The notes: generated by a model not told the origin, from the sequence alone. A stretch of DNA of 64,000 nucleotides from Halomonas sp. LBP4 (GCF_003202205.1 NZ_PDOG01000001.1:404507-468506); one strand, 5' to 3'. Counted from the first letter of the stretch, positions 1 through 11,040 are shown. Translations and numbers: made by a program.

Positions 1-1
1 C

Positions 2-184
2 GACGTCCTGCTCGCGGTGGACGGACGCCCGATCCTCGACGCCCGGGTAGCGATGAGCGACATCGCCGCCATCGAGCCCGGGGCCGAGCTGCCGCTGACG
101 GTGCTCCGTGGCGGCGAAGCGCTGGAAGTCACCCTGGAGGTGGGCGAACGTCCGCCACCGGAGCTGCGCCGCCCGGAGCCGTGA
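2..184 (+). CDS. C-terminal end of a DegS/AlgW-type PDZ serine protease (partial)
   Basis: Only the last 60 codons lie in the window. They read DVLLAVDGRPILDAR, then LPLTVLRGGEALEVTLEVGE, which is the carboxylate-loop and final strand pattern of a PDZ domain in HtrA-type periplasmic proteases. Conserved gene order in Pseudomonas places algW, the DegS-like activator of the envelope stress pathway, next to the his/murA/mla locus, so DegS/AlgW is the likely identity. The catalytic domain is outside the window, so a DegP-type or other PDZ protein cannot be excluded. The gene converges on hisD and ends before a strong hairpin. Confidence 0.7.
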   Translation, partial: DVLLAVDGRPILDARVAMSDIAAIEPGAELPLTVLRGGEALEVTLEVGERPPPELRRPEP

Positions 185-197
185 CCCCGCCCCCTCG

Positions 198-234
198 ACG
201 ACGAAGGCCCCGTCGCTGACGGGGCCTTCGTCGT
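198..234. terminator. Bidirectional terminator between the PDZ protease gene and hisD
   Basis: A perfect 17-bp inverted repeat (198-214 with 218-234) has a 3-nt loop, GCT. It starts 13 nt after the protease stop and ends 17 nt before the hisD stop, so it can serve both convergent genes. There is no long T tract. Confidence 0.85.
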
Positions 235-251
235 TGCAGAGGACCATCCCC

Positions 252-1589
252 CTACGTCCGGATTCGATCCTGTTCCTTGAGACGATATTCGGCCGACCGG
301 GCATGGGCGGTCAGCGACTCGCCTCGCGCCAGCACCGAGGCGATCCCGCCGAGCGCCGAGGCCCCCTGCGACGAGCAGTGGATGATCGAGGAACGCTTCT
401 GGAAGTCGTAGACCCCCAGCGGCGAGGAGAAGCGTGCCGTGCCCGAGGTAGGCAGCACATGGTTGGGACCGGCGCAGTAGTCACCCAGCGCCTCGGCGGT
501 GTAGCGCCCCATGAAGATGGCACCGGCATGCCGCACCTCGGGCAGCCAGCTCTCCGGGTCGGCCACCGACAGCTCCAGGTGCTCGGGGGCGATGCGATTG
601 ATCAGCTCGGCCGCCTCGGCGCGGTCGCGGCAGTGGATCAGCGCACCCCGCCCGGCCAGGGACTCGCGCACGATCGCCTCCCGTTCCAGGGTCGGCAACA
701 GGCGCTCGATGGCCGCCTCCACCGCCTCGAGATGGGCCCTGTCCCAGCTCACCAGGATCGCCTGGGCATCCTCGTCGTGCTCGGCCTGGGAGAACAGGTC
801 CATGGCCAGCCAGTCGGCAGGGGTACCGGCGTCGGAGATCACCAGGATCTCCGAGGGACCGGCGATCATGTCGATACCCACCCGGCCGAACACCGCCCGC
901 TTGGCGGTGGCCACGTAGATGTTGCCGGGCCCGACGATCTTGTCGACCCGCGGTACCGTCTCGGTACCATGGGCCAGCGCCGCCACCGCCTGGGCCCCGC
1001 CGATGGTGAAGACATGGTCGACGCCGGCCAGATGGGCCGCCGCCAGCACCAGCTCGTTGAGCACGCCGTCCGGCGTCGGCACCACCATGACGATCTCGCG
1101 GACGCCGGCCACATGGGCGGGAATCGCGTTCATCAGCACCGAGGAGGGGTAGGCCGCCTTGCCGCCGGGCACATAGATCCCGGCACGATCCAGCGGCACG
1201 ACCTGCTGGCCGAGCACGGTCCCGTCGGCCTCGGTGTAGTGCCAGGATTCGGGCTTCTGGCGCTCGTGGTAGAGGCGAATGCGCTCGGCGGCGGCGGCCA
1301 GGGCGTCACGCTGTTCGACGGGCAACCCCCGGTAGGCCTGTTCGAGACGCGCCGGCCCCAGGGTCAGCTCGGCCATGGAGGCGACCGCCAACCGGTCGAA
1401 GCGGTTGCTGTACTCGACCAGCGCCGCGTCGCCACGGACCTTCACGGCGGCGATGATCTCGTCGACGCGCCGCTGGATGTCGGCATCGGAAACGCCTTCC
1501 CAGGCCAGCAGGGCGTCCAGGCGGTCGTCGAAGTCGGCATCGGCGGTGGCGAGACGGGCGATGCCGGTGGAAGCGAGGGTCTTGGTCAT
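252..1589 (-). CDS. hisD: Histidinol dehydrogenase
   Basis: Encodes 445 residues for the last two steps of histidine synthesis, the NAD-dependent oxidation of L-histidinol to L-histidine in the cytoplasm. Family motifs seen are [18 protein letters not shown], the catalytic Glu-His pair in [16 protein letters not shown] and [13 protein letters not shown]. The length matches the zinc-dependent HisD family. The start MTKTLASTG is preferred over an upstream ATG because GGGAG lies about 9 nt before it. It follows hisG after 76 bp in the same direction. In Pseudomonas hisC sits between hisD and algW; no hisC is present here. Confidence 0.96.
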   Translation of the reverse strand: MTKTLASTGIARLATADADFDDRLDALLAWEGVSDADIQRRVDEIIAAVKVRGDAALVEYSNRFDRLAVASMAELTLGPARLEQAYRGLPVEQRDALAAAAERIRLYHERQKPESWHYTEADGTVLGQQVVPLDRAGIYVPGGKAAYPSSVLMNAIPAHVAGVREIVMVVPTPDGVLNELVLAAAHLAGVDHVFTIGGAQAVAALAHGTETVPRVDKIVGPGNIYVATAKRAVFGRVGIDMIAGPSEILVISDAGTPADWLAMDLFSQAEHDEDAQAILVSWDRAHLEAVEAAIERLLPTLEREAIVRESLAGRGALIHCRDRAEAAELINRIAPEHLELSVADPESWLPEVRHAGAIFMGRYTAEALGDYCAGPNHVLPTSGTARFSSPLGVYDFQKRSSIIHCSSQGASALGGIASVLARGESLTAHARSAEYRLKEQDRIRT

Positions 1590-1665
1590 GGGCGCGCAGC
1601 TCCCGTGGCTGTCGGGTCTTGTCTGAGCCTGATGCCAGGGCCGGGCCATGGCAAGGCATCAGTCG

Positions 1666-2328
1666 CTATCGGGTTGAGGTGGCACGACTCTCGCGACGGG
1701 CGGCCACGGCATTGCCGAGGCGCTCGATCAGCGGCTTGAGCCGGGCATGCTTCATGGTCATGGCCGCCTTGTTGACCACCAGCCGGGTGCTGATCGGGGC
1801 GATCAGCTCACGGGGGGCCATGCCGTTGGCACGCAGGGTGTTGCCGGTGTCGACGATGTCGACGATCTCGTCGGCCAGGTTCATCAGCGGCGCCAGCTCC
1901 ATGGCGCCGTAGAGCTTGATCACCTCGGCCTGGATGCCCTGTTCGGCATAGTAGCGGCGGGCGACGTTGACGAACTTGGTGGCCACCCGGCGCCGGGCCC
2001 GGGCCGGCTCGGCCCCGGTGGGGCCGGCGGTCATCAGCCGGCACCGGGCGATCTCGAGATCGAGCGGCTCATAGAGCCCCTCGGCCCCGTGCTCGAGCAG
2101 CACGTCCTTGCCCGCCACGCCGAGATCGGCGGCGCCCAGCTGCACGTAGGTGGGCACGTCGGTGGCGCGCAGGATCACCAGCTTGACGTCCGCCAGGTTG
2201 GTGTCGAACAGCAACTTGCGGCTGGCGCCCAGGTCTTCGGCCGGGGTGATGCCGGCGTCGGCCAGCAGGGGCAGCGTCTCGTCCAGAATGCGGCCCTTGG
2301 AAAGGGCCAGAATCAGTTGTTTGCTCAT
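1666..2328 (-). CDS. hisG: ATP phosphoribosyltransferase, short catalytic form
   Basis: Encodes 220 residues. HisG condenses ATP with PRPP to start histidine biosynthesis. Motifs seen are ALSKGRI at the N terminus, [12 protein letters not shown] and the PRPP loop [16 protein letters not shown]. The protein lacks the C-terminal regulatory domain of long HisG. Short forms work as a hetero-octamer with HisZ, so a hisZ gene is expected elsewhere. The start MSKQLILAL has AGGCGAGA upstream and gives the usual length. The gene is 20 bp downstream of murA, so it is probably cotranscribed with it. Confidence 0.96.
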   Translation of the reverse strand: MSKQLILALSKGRILDETLPLLADAGITPAEDLGASRKLLFDTNLADVKLVILRATDVPTYVQLGAADLGVAGKDVLLEHGAEGLYEPLDLEIARCRLMTAGPTGAEPARARRRVATKFVNVARRYYAEQGIQAEVIKLYGAMELAPLMNLADEIVDIVDTGNTLRANGMAPRELIAPISTRLVVNKAAMTMKHARLKPLIERLGNAVAARRESRATSTR

Positions 2329-2348
2329 GCTCTCGCCTGTCTTGGGAG

Positions 2349-3623
<1,275 letters not shown>

Positions 3624-3878
3624 TCAGGCGCTGGTGTTTTCCGGCGCGCTCTGCCACTGCGCCGGCGTGTAGGTCTTGATGCTCACCGCATGCAGCGCAC
3701 CCGAGGCGATCTCCTCGGAGAGGGCGCCATAGATGAGTTGCTGGCGTTTGACCGGCGACAGGCCGTCGAACACCGCCCCCACGGCCACCACCTGGAAGTT
3801 GCAGCCTTCGCCCTGGATATGGAACTCGCAGTCGTCGATGCGGGCCTCGAGCAGCGCCTTGACCTCACTGGGTTGCAT
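3624..3878 (-). CDS. ibaG: BolA-family protein IbaG (YrbA)
   Basis: Encodes 84 residues of the BolA/IbaG fold, beginning MQPSEVKALLEARI. The signature VKRQQLIYGAL matches the BolA helix-turn segment. Family members bind [2Fe-2S] clusters with monothiol glutaredoxins, and IbaG is linked to acid stress and envelope homeostasis. The start gives the typical length; longer in-frame starts add unconserved residues. The position between the mla operon and murA is conserved across gammaproteobacteria. A 145-bp gap separates it from mlaB, so it may have its own promoter. Confidence 0.92.
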   Translation of the reverse strand: MQPSEVKALLEARIDDCEFHIQGEGCNFQVVAVGAVFDGLSPVKRQQLIYGALSEEIASGALHAVSIKTYTPAQWQSAPENTSA

Positions 3879-4023
3879 GAACCGGAACTCCTGTGATGCA
3901 TGAAAATGTCGGGCCATCGGTCGCGAGGCGACCGATGGCATGGATCGGGAATCCCGACATGGTAATGAAAAGCGCCGCTCTTGGCGATGCCGGCGATCCT
4001 CGCCGCCGGAGGAAAGCCGGTCG

Positions 4024-4356
4024 TCAGGCGGCCTCGTCCAGCGGCAGCAGGCGGTCGAGGCCGGCCAACCGGGTCAGGCGGATCAACGGCGGCGAGAGGC
4101 GCACGGCGCGCACCTTGAGGCCCGCCACCCGGGCACGACGGGTCCACTCCAGCAGCACGCTGAGCGCCGCACTGCTGACGCCCGCGACGCCGCACAGGTC
4201 GAAGTCGACCCGGGTACCGGCCGGCTGGTCGGCGAGCCAGTCACTCCCCGTGGCGGCCAGTACCGCCGCCACATCGAAGCCCACCACGCCACTCACCGCC
4301 AGCCCCTCGCGGCCGGCAGACAGGCGAACGCCCGACCGATCGAGCAGCAGGCTCAT
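4024..4356 (-). CDS. mlaB: STAS-domain protein MlaB of the phospholipid ABC transporter
   Basis: Encodes 110 residues of a STAS domain. The pattern VDFDLCGVAGVSSAALSVLLEW corresponds to the conserved STAS loop and helix (V-D-x-S-x-hydrophobic-SS in the family). MlaB binds the ATPase MlaF in the inner membrane MlaFEDB complex and controls its assembly and activity. The start overlaps the mlaC stop as ATGA, indicating translational coupling. It is the last gene of the mla operon. Confidence 0.9.
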   Translation of the reverse strand: MSLLLDRSGVRLSAGREGLAVSGVVGFDVAAVLAATGSDWLADQPAGTRVDFDLCGVAGVSSAALSVLLEWTRRARVAGLKVRAVRLSPPLIRLTRLAGLDRLLPLDEAA

Positions 4357-5012
4357 GCGCTGCCACCCTCCTCGAGCTCCTCGACGGCGATTTCCGGGGC
4401 CCAGCTCTCGATCACGGCGTCGTAGTCGCGGCCGTGCTCGCGCATGGCCTGATCGAACTGGTTGCGGAAGGTCAACCCGAGGTTGATGCCGTTGACGATG
4501 ACATTGACCACCTTCCACTGGCCATCGCTCAGGCGCAGCGAATAGCTGACCGGATAGACGCTGCCGTCAATGGCCACCACCTCCATGGCCACGCTGGCCT
4601 GGTCCTCGTAGCGCTGGGGTTGTTGGTTGTCCAGTACCCGCAGCTCGCGGTAATCGAAGGTCACCAGCCCCTTGGTGTAGGTATCGATCAGTGTCTTGCG
4701 GAAGGTACCGGCGAAACGCGAGCGTTGCCGGGGAGTGGCATTCTGAAAGTAGCGCCCCATGACGCTCGCCCCGATGTAGCGGAAATCGGCGATGTCGTCG
4801 AGATTGTCGTCGACCAGGGCCTTGAGCTCGTCGACATTGTCGGCGAAATAGTCGCGGCGGCCCTCGATCTGCGCCATCAGTTCGTCAATGCTCTCGCGGA
4901 TCACCTCTTCGGGCTCACGCTCGGGGGCCGCCTGGGCCGACAGGGACACCAGCACCAGACAGAAGCCGAGCACCACCAGGCGAAGGGAAGCAGGCAGTAA
5001 GGGCATCATCAC
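4353..5012 (-). CDS. mlaC: Periplasmic phospholipid-binding protein MlaC
   Basis: Encodes 219 residues with a signal peptide (hydrophobic residues about 9-25, predicted cleavage after SAQA). The mature part is a Tol-tol/MlaC domain with the family phrases YIGASVMGRYF and VNVIVNGINLGLTFRNQF. MlaC shuttles phospholipids between the outer membrane MlaA complex and the inner membrane MlaFEDB complex, helping to keep the outer leaflet asymmetric. Three consecutive Met codons begin the frame, so the exact start is uncertain by one or two residues. It lies 45 bp after mlaD. Confidence 0.95.
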   Translation of the reverse strand: MMMPLLPASLRLVVLGFCLVLVSLSAQAAPEREPEEVIRESIDELMAQIEGRRDYFADNVDELKALVDDNLDDIADFRYIGASVMGRYFQNATPRQRSRFAGTFRKTLIDTYTKGLVTFDYRELRVLDNQQPQRYEDQASVAMEVVAIDGSVYPVSYSLRLSDGQWKVVNVIVNGINLGLTFRNQFDQAMREHGRDYDAVIESWAPEIAVEELEEGGSA

Positions 5013-5057
5013 ATCTCCTCGTAAAGAATGCCGTGAACGACTAGCGCACGGGACGAC

Positions 5058-5522
5058 TCAATCGCTGATCAAATTGGACACGAATTGCTGGATGAGTTCT
5101 TCGAGCACCACCGCCGACTGGGTATCGCGAATGGTATCGCCGTCGGCCAGGGTTTCGGGATCACCGCCCACCGAGAGCCCGACGTACTGTTCGCCGAGCA
5201 GACCGGCGGTGAGTATTGCCGCCGTGGTGTCCCGCGACAGCCGGTCCTCCAGCTCGGCATCGAGCTCGAAGATCACCCGGGCGTCATACCAGTCGGTATC
5301 CAGCTCGATGGCCGCGACCCGCCCCACCGTGACCCCGGCCAGGGTGACCCGCGCGCGCGGCTTGAGGCTGCCGATGTTGGCGAAGTTGGCCTCGAGGCGG
5401 AAGGTGTCGCTTGGGGCGGTTAAGGTCAGGCCACTGACGCGCAGCCCGAGGAATACCAGCCCCAGGATGCCGGCCAGCATGAACAGCCCGACCCCCAGTT
5501 CCATCATCTTGCTGCGCTTCAT
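5058..5522 (-). CDS. mlaD: Phospholipid transporter MCE-domain subunit MlaD
   Basis: Encodes 154 residues: one N-terminal transmembrane helix (about 8-28, ELGVGLFMLAGILGLVFLGL) followed by a single MCE domain with the strand GLLGEQYVGLSVGG. MlaD forms a periplasmic hexameric ring on MlaE and receives lipid from or passes it to MlaC. The start MKRSKMMELGVG matches family N termini; a longer frame begins 16 codons upstream. The gene follows mlaE by 67 bp. Confidence 0.95.
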   Translation of the reverse strand: MKRSKMMELGVGLFMLAGILGLVFLGLRVSGLTLTAPSDTFRLEANFANIGSLKPRARVTLAGVTVGRVAAIELDTDWYDARVIFELDAELEDRLSRDTTAAILTAGLLGEQYVGLSVGGDPETLADGDTIRDTQSAVVLEELIQQFVSNLISD

Positions 5523-5589
5523 TGCGTTTCTCCGAACATCAACCCAAGTCTTGGCACATCGCACGTCCACGCATCGCGAGCCACCACCA

Positions 5590-6372
5590 TCAGGACAGCC
5601 CCCCGAACATCACCGCGGTGAGCACGAAATCGAGGCCGAGCACCGCCAGCGAGGAGTAGACCACGGTGCGGGTGGTGGCCCGGGAGATGCCTTCCGCGGT
5701 GGGTACCAGATCGTAGCCCTGGAAGACCGCGATCCAGGTCACCACCAGGGCGAATACCAGGCTCTTGACCATGCCGTTGCCGATATCGGCGATGAACTCG
5801 ACGCTGGCCTGCATGTTGCCCCAGTAGGATCCCTCGAAGACACCGAGCCACTCGACACCGACCAGGTAGCCGCCATACACCCCCACCACGCTGAAGCCGA
5901 TGGTCAGTAACGGCAGGGCAACGACTCCCGCCCACAGCCGTGGTGCCACCACCCGCCGCAAGGGATCGACACCGATCATCTCCATGCTGGTCAGCTGTTC
6001 GGTGGCCTTCATCAGACCGATCTCGGCGGTCAGCGCCGAGCCGGCCCGCCCGGCGAACAGCAGCGCCGCCACCACCGGGGCCAGCTCGCGCAGCAGCGAC
6101 AAGGCCACCATCTGGCCCAGCGCCTGCTCGGCACCGAAATCGACCAGGATGGTATAGCCCTGCAGCGCCAGCACCATGCCGATGAACAGCCCCGAGACCA
6201 GCACGATGGCCAGCGACAGGACGCCGACGAAGTGCATCTGCCGCAACCACAGGTACCAGCCTTCCCGGGACGGCACGCCAACCGCGGAGAGGAAGAGGAA
6301 GATTCCCGCCCGCCCCAGTGCCTCCAGCAGCTCGCAGCCGCGGCGCCCCAGGTGGGTGATGTGCCGGATCAT
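5590..6372 (-). CDS. mlaE: Phospholipid ABC transporter permease MlaE
   Basis: Encodes 260 residues with five to six hydrophobic segments. Permease-family motifs seen are [28 protein letters not shown] and the cytoplasmic coupling segment [22 protein letters not shown]. It is the membrane core of the MlaFEDB lipid transporter. Its ATG overlaps the mlaF stop as ATGA, so the two are translationally coupled. The length is standard for the family. Confidence 0.96.
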   Translation of the reverse strand: MIRHITHLGRRGCELLEALGRAGIFLFLSAVGVPSREGWYLWLRQMHFVGVLSLAIVLVSGLFIGMVLALQGYTILVDFGAEQALGQMVALSLLRELAPVVAALLFAGRAGSALTAEIGLMKATEQLTSMEMIGVDPLRRVVAPRLWAGVVALPLLTIGFSVVGVYGGYLVGVEWLGVFEGSYWGNMQASVEFIADIGNGMVKSLVFALVVTWIAVFQGYDLVPTAEGISRATTRTVVYSSLAVLGLDFVLTAVMFGGLS

Positions 6373-7181
6373 CGCCGCCCTCCTGCGTCGAGGATGTCGG
6401 TGAAGAAGTCCACCGCGGGATAGTGGAAGGGCACCGGCCCGTCCGGCTCACCATGAACGAACTGGCTGACCCGGGGATCCTGGTCGACGTCGAGCCCCGC
6501 CGGCGTGCCGTGGGCCATCACCCGACCATCGGCGATCACGTAGACATAGTCGGCGATCGTGAGGGTCTCCTTGATGTCGTGGGAGACCATGACGGAAGTG
6601 AGGCCGAGCGCCTCGTTGAGCCGCTTGGTCAGCTGCACCAGCACGCCCATGGAGATCGGATCCTGGCCGACGAAGGGCTCGTCGTAGAGGATCAGCTCCG
6701 GGTCCAGGGCGATGGCCCGGGCCAGCGCCACGCGGCGCGCCATGCCGCCGGAGAGCTCGGACGGCATCAGCTCGCGGGCACCGCGCAGCCCCACGGCCTC
6801 GAGCTTCATCAGCACCAGGTCACGGACCATCGACTCCGGCAGGTCGGTGTGGACCCGCAACGGAAAGGCCACGTTCTCGTAGACGCTGAGGTCGGAGAAC
6901 AGTGCCCCGCTCTGGAACAGCATGCCCATGCGCCGGCGCATGGCGAACAGCGCCTTGCGCGACTGGCGGTGCACGTCCTCGCCATCGATGCATACGCGAC
7001 CCGCGTCCGGATAGAGCTGGCCGCCGATCAACTTGAGCAGCGTGGTCTTGCCGGTACCGCTGGGCCCCATGATGGCGGTGATCTTGCCGCGGTGAATCTG
7101 CAGGTCGACACCGCGGAAGATCTCCTTCTCGCCCCGCGAGAAATGCAGCCCCTCCACCACCACGAAGGGAGTGTCGCTCAT
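6369..7181 (-). CDS. mlaF: Phospholipid ABC transporter ATP-binding protein MlaF
   Basis: Encodes 270 residues. Walker A is GPSGTGKTT, the ABC signature LSGGMARR and Walker B LILYDEPF. It energises retrograde phospholipid transport by MlaFEDB at the inner membrane. The start [12 protein letters not shown] matches the length of the E. coli protein (269 residues). Another ATG 33 nt upstream (7214) has AGGA close by and would give 281 residues. This is the first gene of the minus-strand mla operon and is divergent from the CaCA antiporter. Confidence 0.95.
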   Translation of the reverse strand: MSDTPFVVVEGLHFSRGEKEIFRGVDLQIHRGKITAIMGPSGTGKTTLLKLIGGQLYPDAGRVCIDGEDVHRQSRKALFAMRRRMGMLFQSGALFSDLSVYENVAFPLRVHTDLPESMVRDLVLMKLEAVGLRGARELMPSELSGGMARRVALARAIALDPELILYDEPFVGQDPISMGVLVQLTKRLNEALGLTSVMVSHDIKETLTIADYVYVIADGRVMAHGTPAGLDVDQDPRVSQFVHGEPDGPVPFHYPAVDFFTDILDAGGRR

Positions 7182-7260
7182 CGGCTCGTGTCCCTCGAGA
7201 AAATTATCGAACATCGTATCCTAACCTTGCCTCATTACGCCACCACCGGCTCCCCCCGGC

Positions 7261-7289
7261 TTGCACCACGCCGACCGAGAACGTTTAAT
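7261..7289 (+). promoter_or_regulatory. Sigma-70 promoter candidate for the antiporter-kds-lpt operon
   Basis: TTGCAC (7261-7266) and TTTAAT (7284-7289) are separated by exactly 17 bp. Transcription would begin near 7296, about 30 nt before the chosen antiporter ATG. The TTG at 7261 also opens a reading frame, but it is better read as the -35 hexamer. Confidence 0.6.
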
Positions 7290-7326
7290 GGGCGCCCTTT
7301 CCGTCCTGGCCAGGGCCGTATCTGCC

Positions 7327-8286
7327 ATGCTCGTTCCCCTCATCGTCGTACTGCTAGGCTTCATCGCCCTGTTGTGGAGCGCCGAGCGCTTCGTCGGCGC
7401 CGCCGCCGCGACGGCCCATCGGGCCGGCATGAGCACCCTGCTGGTGGGCATGACCATCGTCGCCCTGGGCACCTCGGCACCGGAGATCGTGGTCTCGGCG
7501 ATGGCCTCGCTGGACGGCATTCCCGACCTCGCCATCGGCAACGCGCTCGGCTCGAACATCGCCAACCTCGGCCTGGTGCTCGGCGTGACCGCCCTGGTGG
7601 TGCCGATTCCGGTGCGCTTTTCCATCGTGCGTCGCGAGCTGCCGCTGCTGCTCGGCGCCACCGGCCTGGCCGGCTATGCCCTGGCCAACGGCATTCTTGG
7701 CCGCATCGATGCGCTCTTGCTGATCCTGCTGTTGGTGTTCAGCCTGTGGTGGCTGGTCCGCGCCGACACTCCCGACGCGGCCCCGGTGGGCGAGATTCCC
7801 GACATGCGCCTCCCCCGCGCCCTGTTCTGGCTGGTGCTGACCCTGGTGGTCATGGGCATCGGTTCGCGTGCCCTGGTATGGGGCGCCAGTGAACTGGCAC
7901 GCGGTCTCGGGGTCAGTGAGCTGGCCATCGGGCTCACGGTGGTGGCCATCGGCACCAGCCTGCCGGAGCTGGCCGCCTGCGTGGCCAGCGCCCTGAAGCG
8001 CCACCACGACATCGCCATCGGCAATGTCATCGGCTCCAACCTGTTCAACATGCTCGCCGTGTTGCCGGTGCCGGGCCTGCTGGCCCCCGGCCTCATCGAC
8101 CCGGCGGCGGGCAGCCGGGACTTCCCGGTCATGCTGGTCCTGACCCTGGCGCTGGGCATGCTGCTGCTGTGGCAGCGACGCGGCCAGCTGGGGCGACTCC
8201 CCGGCGGGCTGCTGGCGCTGAGCTATGCCGGCTATCTGACCTGGCTCGGCATCGCCAGCCTCGCCGCGCCAGCACCGGTCTTTTGA
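7327..8286 (+). CDS. CaCA-family Na+/Ca2+ antiporter (YrbG-like)
   Basis: Encodes 319 residues of a ten-helix cation/Ca2+ exchanger. The two inverted alpha repeats are visible: GTSAPE with GNALGSNIANLGL in the first half, and GTSLPE with GNVIGSNLFNMLA in the second. The acidic residue in each GTSxPE binds the cation. The E. coli homologue YrbG lies in the same position beside kdsD, so the neighbourhood is conserved, but its physiological ion is not established. The start MLVPLIVVLL aligns with YrbG; an ATG at 7288 overlaps the likely promoter. Confidence 0.92.
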   Translation: MLVPLIVVLLGFIALLWSAERFVGAAAATAHRAGMSTLLVGMTIVALGTSAPEIVVSAMASLDGIPDLAIGNALGSNIANLGLVLGVTALVVPIPVRFSIVRRELPLLLGATGLAGYALANGILGRIDALLLILLLVFSLWWLVRADTPDAAPVGEIPDMRLPRALFWLVLTLVVMGIGSRALVWGASELARGLGVSELAIGLTVVAIGTSLPELAACVASALKRHHDIAIGNVIGSNLFNMLAVLPVPGLLAPGLIDPAAGSRDFPVMLVLTLALGMLLLWQRRGQLGRLPGGLLALSYAGYLTWLGIASLAAPAPVF

Positions 8287-8336
8287 ACGGAGTCACGCAC
8301 TTGAGTGAAACTCAGCAACGGGCAACAATCATCGCC

Positions 8337-9329
8337 ATGACGACAGACACCCCCCCCACCCGCAGCTCCCCGCTGCGCGACAGCGCCCGACGCACCCTGC
8401 AGCTGGAGCAGCAGGCCATCACCGCCCTCGTCGAACGCCTCGACGAGGGCTTCGACCGCGCCTGCGAGCTGATCCTGGCCTGCCGCGGCCGGGTGGTGGT
8501 GACCGGCATGGGCAAGTCCGGCCACATCGCCGGCAAGGTCGCCGCCACCCTGGCGAGCACCGGCACCCCGGCCTTCTTCGTCCACCCCGGCGAGGCCAGC
8601 CACGGCGACCTGGGCATGATCACCCCCGGCGACGTGGTGCTGGCACTCTCCAACTCCGGCGAGACCGCCGAGGTGACCGCCCTGCTGCCGCTGCTCAAGC
8701 GCATGGGCACGCCGCTGATCAGCATGACCGGGCGCCCCGGCTCGACCCTGGCTCGCCATGCCGATGCCCACCTCGACGCCGCGGTCGACCGCGAGGCCTG
8801 CCCGCTGGACCTGGCCCCCACCTCCTCGACCACCGCGTCGCTCGCCCTGGGCGACGCCCTGGCGGTGGCGCTGCTCGAGTCCCGCGGCTTCACCGCCGAG
8901 GACTTCGCCCGCTCGCACCCCGGCGGCAGCCTCGGCAAGCGCCTGCTGCTGCGGGTCGCCGACCTGATGCACCAGGGCAGCCGACTCCCCTCGGTACCGC
9001 TCGGCAGCCCGCTGCGCGACGCCCTGCTGGAGATCACCCGCCAGGGCCTGGGCTTCACCTGCGTGGTCGATGTCGACGGCCGCTTGTCCGGGGTCTACAC
9101 CGATGGCGACCTGCGCCGCACCCTCGACCAGCACAGCGACCTCTCCGGACTCAGGGTCGACGATGTCATGACCCGGCCGGGCAAGCGCGTCGCCGCCGAC
9201 ATCCTGGCCGCCGAGGCGGTGCGCATCATGGAAGACAACCGCATCACCGCCCTGGCCGTGGTCGACGACGACGACCGGCCGGTCGGCGCCCTGCACATGC
9301 ACGACCTGCTCGCCAGCGGCGTGATCTGA
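8337..9329 (+). CDS. kdsD: Arabinose-5-phosphate isomerase
   Basis: Encodes 330 residues: a SIS sugar isomerase domain (about 40-180, with GMGKSGHIAGKVAATLASTG and the serine loop LSNSGETAEV) and two C-terminal CBS domains ending ALHMHDLLASGVI. It converts D-ribulose 5-phosphate to D-arabinose 5-phosphate, the first step of Kdo synthesis for LPS. The ATG gives the length of the Pseudomonas enzyme. A TTG at 8301 preceded by ACGGAG is a possible alternative start. It is 26 bp upstream of kdsC. Confidence 0.97.
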   Translation: MTTDTPPTRSSPLRDSARRTLQLEQQAITALVERLDEGFDRACELILACRGRVVVTGMGKSGHIAGKVAATLASTGTPAFFVHPGEASHGDLGMITPGDVVLALSNSGETAEVTALLPLLKRMGTPLISMTGRPGSTLARHADAHLDAAVDREACPLDLAPTSSTTASLALGDALAVALLESRGFTAEDFARSHPGGSLGKRLLLRVADLMHQGSRLPSVPLGSPLRDALLEITRQGLGFTCVVDVDGRLSGVYTDGDLRRTLDQHSDLSGLRVDDVMTRPGKRVAADILAAEAVRIMEDNRITALAVVDDDDRPVGALHMHDLLASGVI

Positions 9330-9354
9330 TGCCCCTTTCCCCCAAGGAGTCCTC

Positions 9355-9912
9355 ATGACCCTCGATTCCCCCCTGCTCGATACCCAACTGGTGGACCGGC
9401 TGCGCCGCGTGCGCCTGCTGGCCCTGGACGTGGACGGCGTGCTCACCGACGGCCGCCTCTACTTCCAGGCCGACGGCATCGAGATCAAGGCCTTTCACAC
9501 CCACGACGGCCACGGTCTCAAGCTGCTCAAGCGTGCGGGGCTCGAGGTGGCGCTGATCACCGGCCGCGATTCGCCCATGGTCAGCCGCCGCGCTGCCGCC
9601 CTCGGCATCAAGCACCTCTACCAGGGAGTGGAGAAGAAGCTGCCCATGCTGCGCGAACTGTGCACCCGGCTCGGCCTCGAGCTGGACCAGGTCGCCTACT
9701 GCGGCGACGACCTGCCGGACGCGGGCGCCATCAAGCGCGCCGGGGTCGGCATCAGCGTGCCCGGCGCCCCCGCCTACATCCGCCGGCACGCCGACTGGGT
9801 CACCGACAGCCCCGGCGGCCACGGCGCGGTGCGCGAGATCTGCGACGTCCTGCTCCAGGCCCAGGGACACTGGGATGCCGTGGTCGACACCTACCTGCAC
9901 GGAGCCGACTGA
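9355..9912 (+). CDS. kdsC: 3-deoxy-D-manno-octulosonate 8-phosphate phosphatase
   Basis: Encodes 185 residues of a C0-type HAD phosphatase. The nucleophile and acid are Asp25 and Asp27 in LDVDGVLTDG. The later motifs are ITGRDSP and YCGDDLPDAGA. It hydrolyses Kdo 8-phosphate to Kdo and works as a tetramer in the cytoplasm. AAGGAGT lies upstream of the ATG. It sits between kdsD and lptC, the usual order. Confidence 0.97.
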   Translation: MTLDSPLLDTQLVDRLRRVRLLALDVDGVLTDGRLYFQADGIEIKAFHTHDGHGLKLLKRAGLEVALITGRDSPMVSRRAAALGIKHLYQGVEKKLPMLRELCTRLGLELDQVAYCGDDLPDAGAIKRAGVGISVPGAPAYIRRHADWVTDSPGGHGAVREICDVLLQAQGHWDAVVDTYLHGAD

Positions 9913-9916
9913 GGCC

Positions 9917-10516
9917 ATGGCGCTGCGCCTGCCGCGACCGTCATTCCGGGTCTGGCTGTTCCTGCTGCTGCTGGTGCTCGGCGGCGTACTCGCCCTGCTC
10001 GACCAGCGCGCCTCCCGGGAGCCGGGGCCGGTGCCGCGCGACGAGGCCGGCGAACCGGACTACTACCTCGAAGGGGTTCGCCTGACGCGCTTCGACGCCG
10101 AGGGCCGGGCACACCAGCGCCTGGACACCCCGCGCCTGGTGCATACGCCCCACGACGATGTCACCCGCCTGCAGGCCCCGGCAGCCCGGCTGATCGACAC
10201 CTCGGGGCGCACCTGGTTTGGCCATGGCGCGGTCGGCACCCTGGGCGCCGACGGCAACCCCCTCACCCTGTCCGGCGACGCCCGCCTGCGCGCCCCCGCG
10301 GAGCGCTGGCAGCTCGACACCGACATCCTGCACTTCGATGCCGACACCGGCCACGCCTGGAGCGAGACCGCGGCGCTGCTGCAGCAGCCGCCCCAACGCA
10401 TGCGCGGTGAGCGCTTCGACGCCTGGATCCATGACAATCGCGTCCGCCTGACCGACAATGTTCGCGGCCACCATCCGCCCGAGACGCCCCCCACCGACGA
10501 GGACCCCGAGCCATGA
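9917..10516 (+). CDS. lptC: LPS export system protein LptC
   Basis: Encodes 199 residues: a single N-terminal membrane anchor (about 9-27, FRVWLFLLLLVLGGVLALL) and a periplasmic beta-jellyroll with the phrases YYLEGVRLTRFDAEGR and LSGDARL. LptC accepts LPS from LptBFG and passes it to LptA in the trans-envelope bridge. The start lies 4 nt after the kdsC stop and the end overlaps lptA as ATGA. Sequence conservation is low in this family, and the call rests on the fold pattern and the operon. Confidence 0.92.
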   Translation: MALRLPRPSFRVWLFLLLLVLGGVLALLDQRASREPGPVPRDEAGEPDYYLEGVRLTRFDAEGRAHQRLDTPRLVHTPHDDVTRLQAPAARLIDTSGRTWFGHGAVGTLGADGNPLTLSGDARLRAPAERWQLDTDILHFDADTGHAWSETAALLQQPPQRMRGERFDAWIHDNRVRLTDNVRGHHPPETPPTDEDPEP

Positions 10517-11040
10517 CGCAACAGTCCCCTGCCTCCCTGCTGGCCCCGGCACTGCTCGGACTAGCGCTCACGGTCCTGGCCACCCCCCCGGCGCTGGCCC
10601 TCGAGGGCGACGCCAGCGCCCCCATCGAGGTGGAGGCGAACCAGCTCGATCTCGACGACCGCGCCGGCACCGCCGTCTATACCGGGGAGGTGGACATCCG
10701 CCAGGGCAGCATGCGACTGACCGGTGACCGGGTCGAGATCCGCCGCAACGAGGCAGGCGAACTCTCCCACGCCATCGCCACCGGCGAGCGTGCCTACATC
10801 GAGCAGCAGCCCGCGCCGGACGAGCCGCTCGTGCGCGGCTGGGGGCGCACCATCGTCTACTATGTCGCCGAGCGACGGGTGGAGCTGATCGACCGTGCCG
10901 AGCTGCACCAGGCCGGCGACACCTTCGATGGCGGCTATCTGGAGTATTTCCTCGATCGTCGCGTGGTCCAGGCCCGCTCCGAGGCCGAGGGCGTCCAGGA
11001 GCGCCAGCGCGTGCGCATGACCCTGCAGCCCGAGCAGTAA
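10513..11040 (+). CDS. lptA: LPS transport periplasmic protein LptA
   Basis: Encodes 175 residues with a signal peptide (predicted cleavage near ALALEG). The OstA-type repeat core includes [19 protein letters not shown] and [21 protein letters not shown], typical of LptA. It polymerises into the periplasmic bridge that carries LPS from LptC to LptD. It is translationally coupled to lptC and is followed 8 nt later by lptB. Confidence 0.95.
   Translation: MTQQSPASLLAPALLGLALTVLATPPALALEGDASAPIEVEANQLDLDDRAGTAVYTGEVDIRQGSMRLTGDRVEIRRNEAGELSHAIATGERAYIEQQPAPDEPLVRGWGRTIVYYVAERRVELIDRAELHQAGDTFDGGYLEYFLDRRVVQARSEAEGVQERQRVRMTLQPEQ

Noticed and set aside
7261..7326. TTG start giving a longer antiporter
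   Set aside because: The TTG coincides with a -35 hexamer with a matching -10. The start at 7327 aligns with YrbG.
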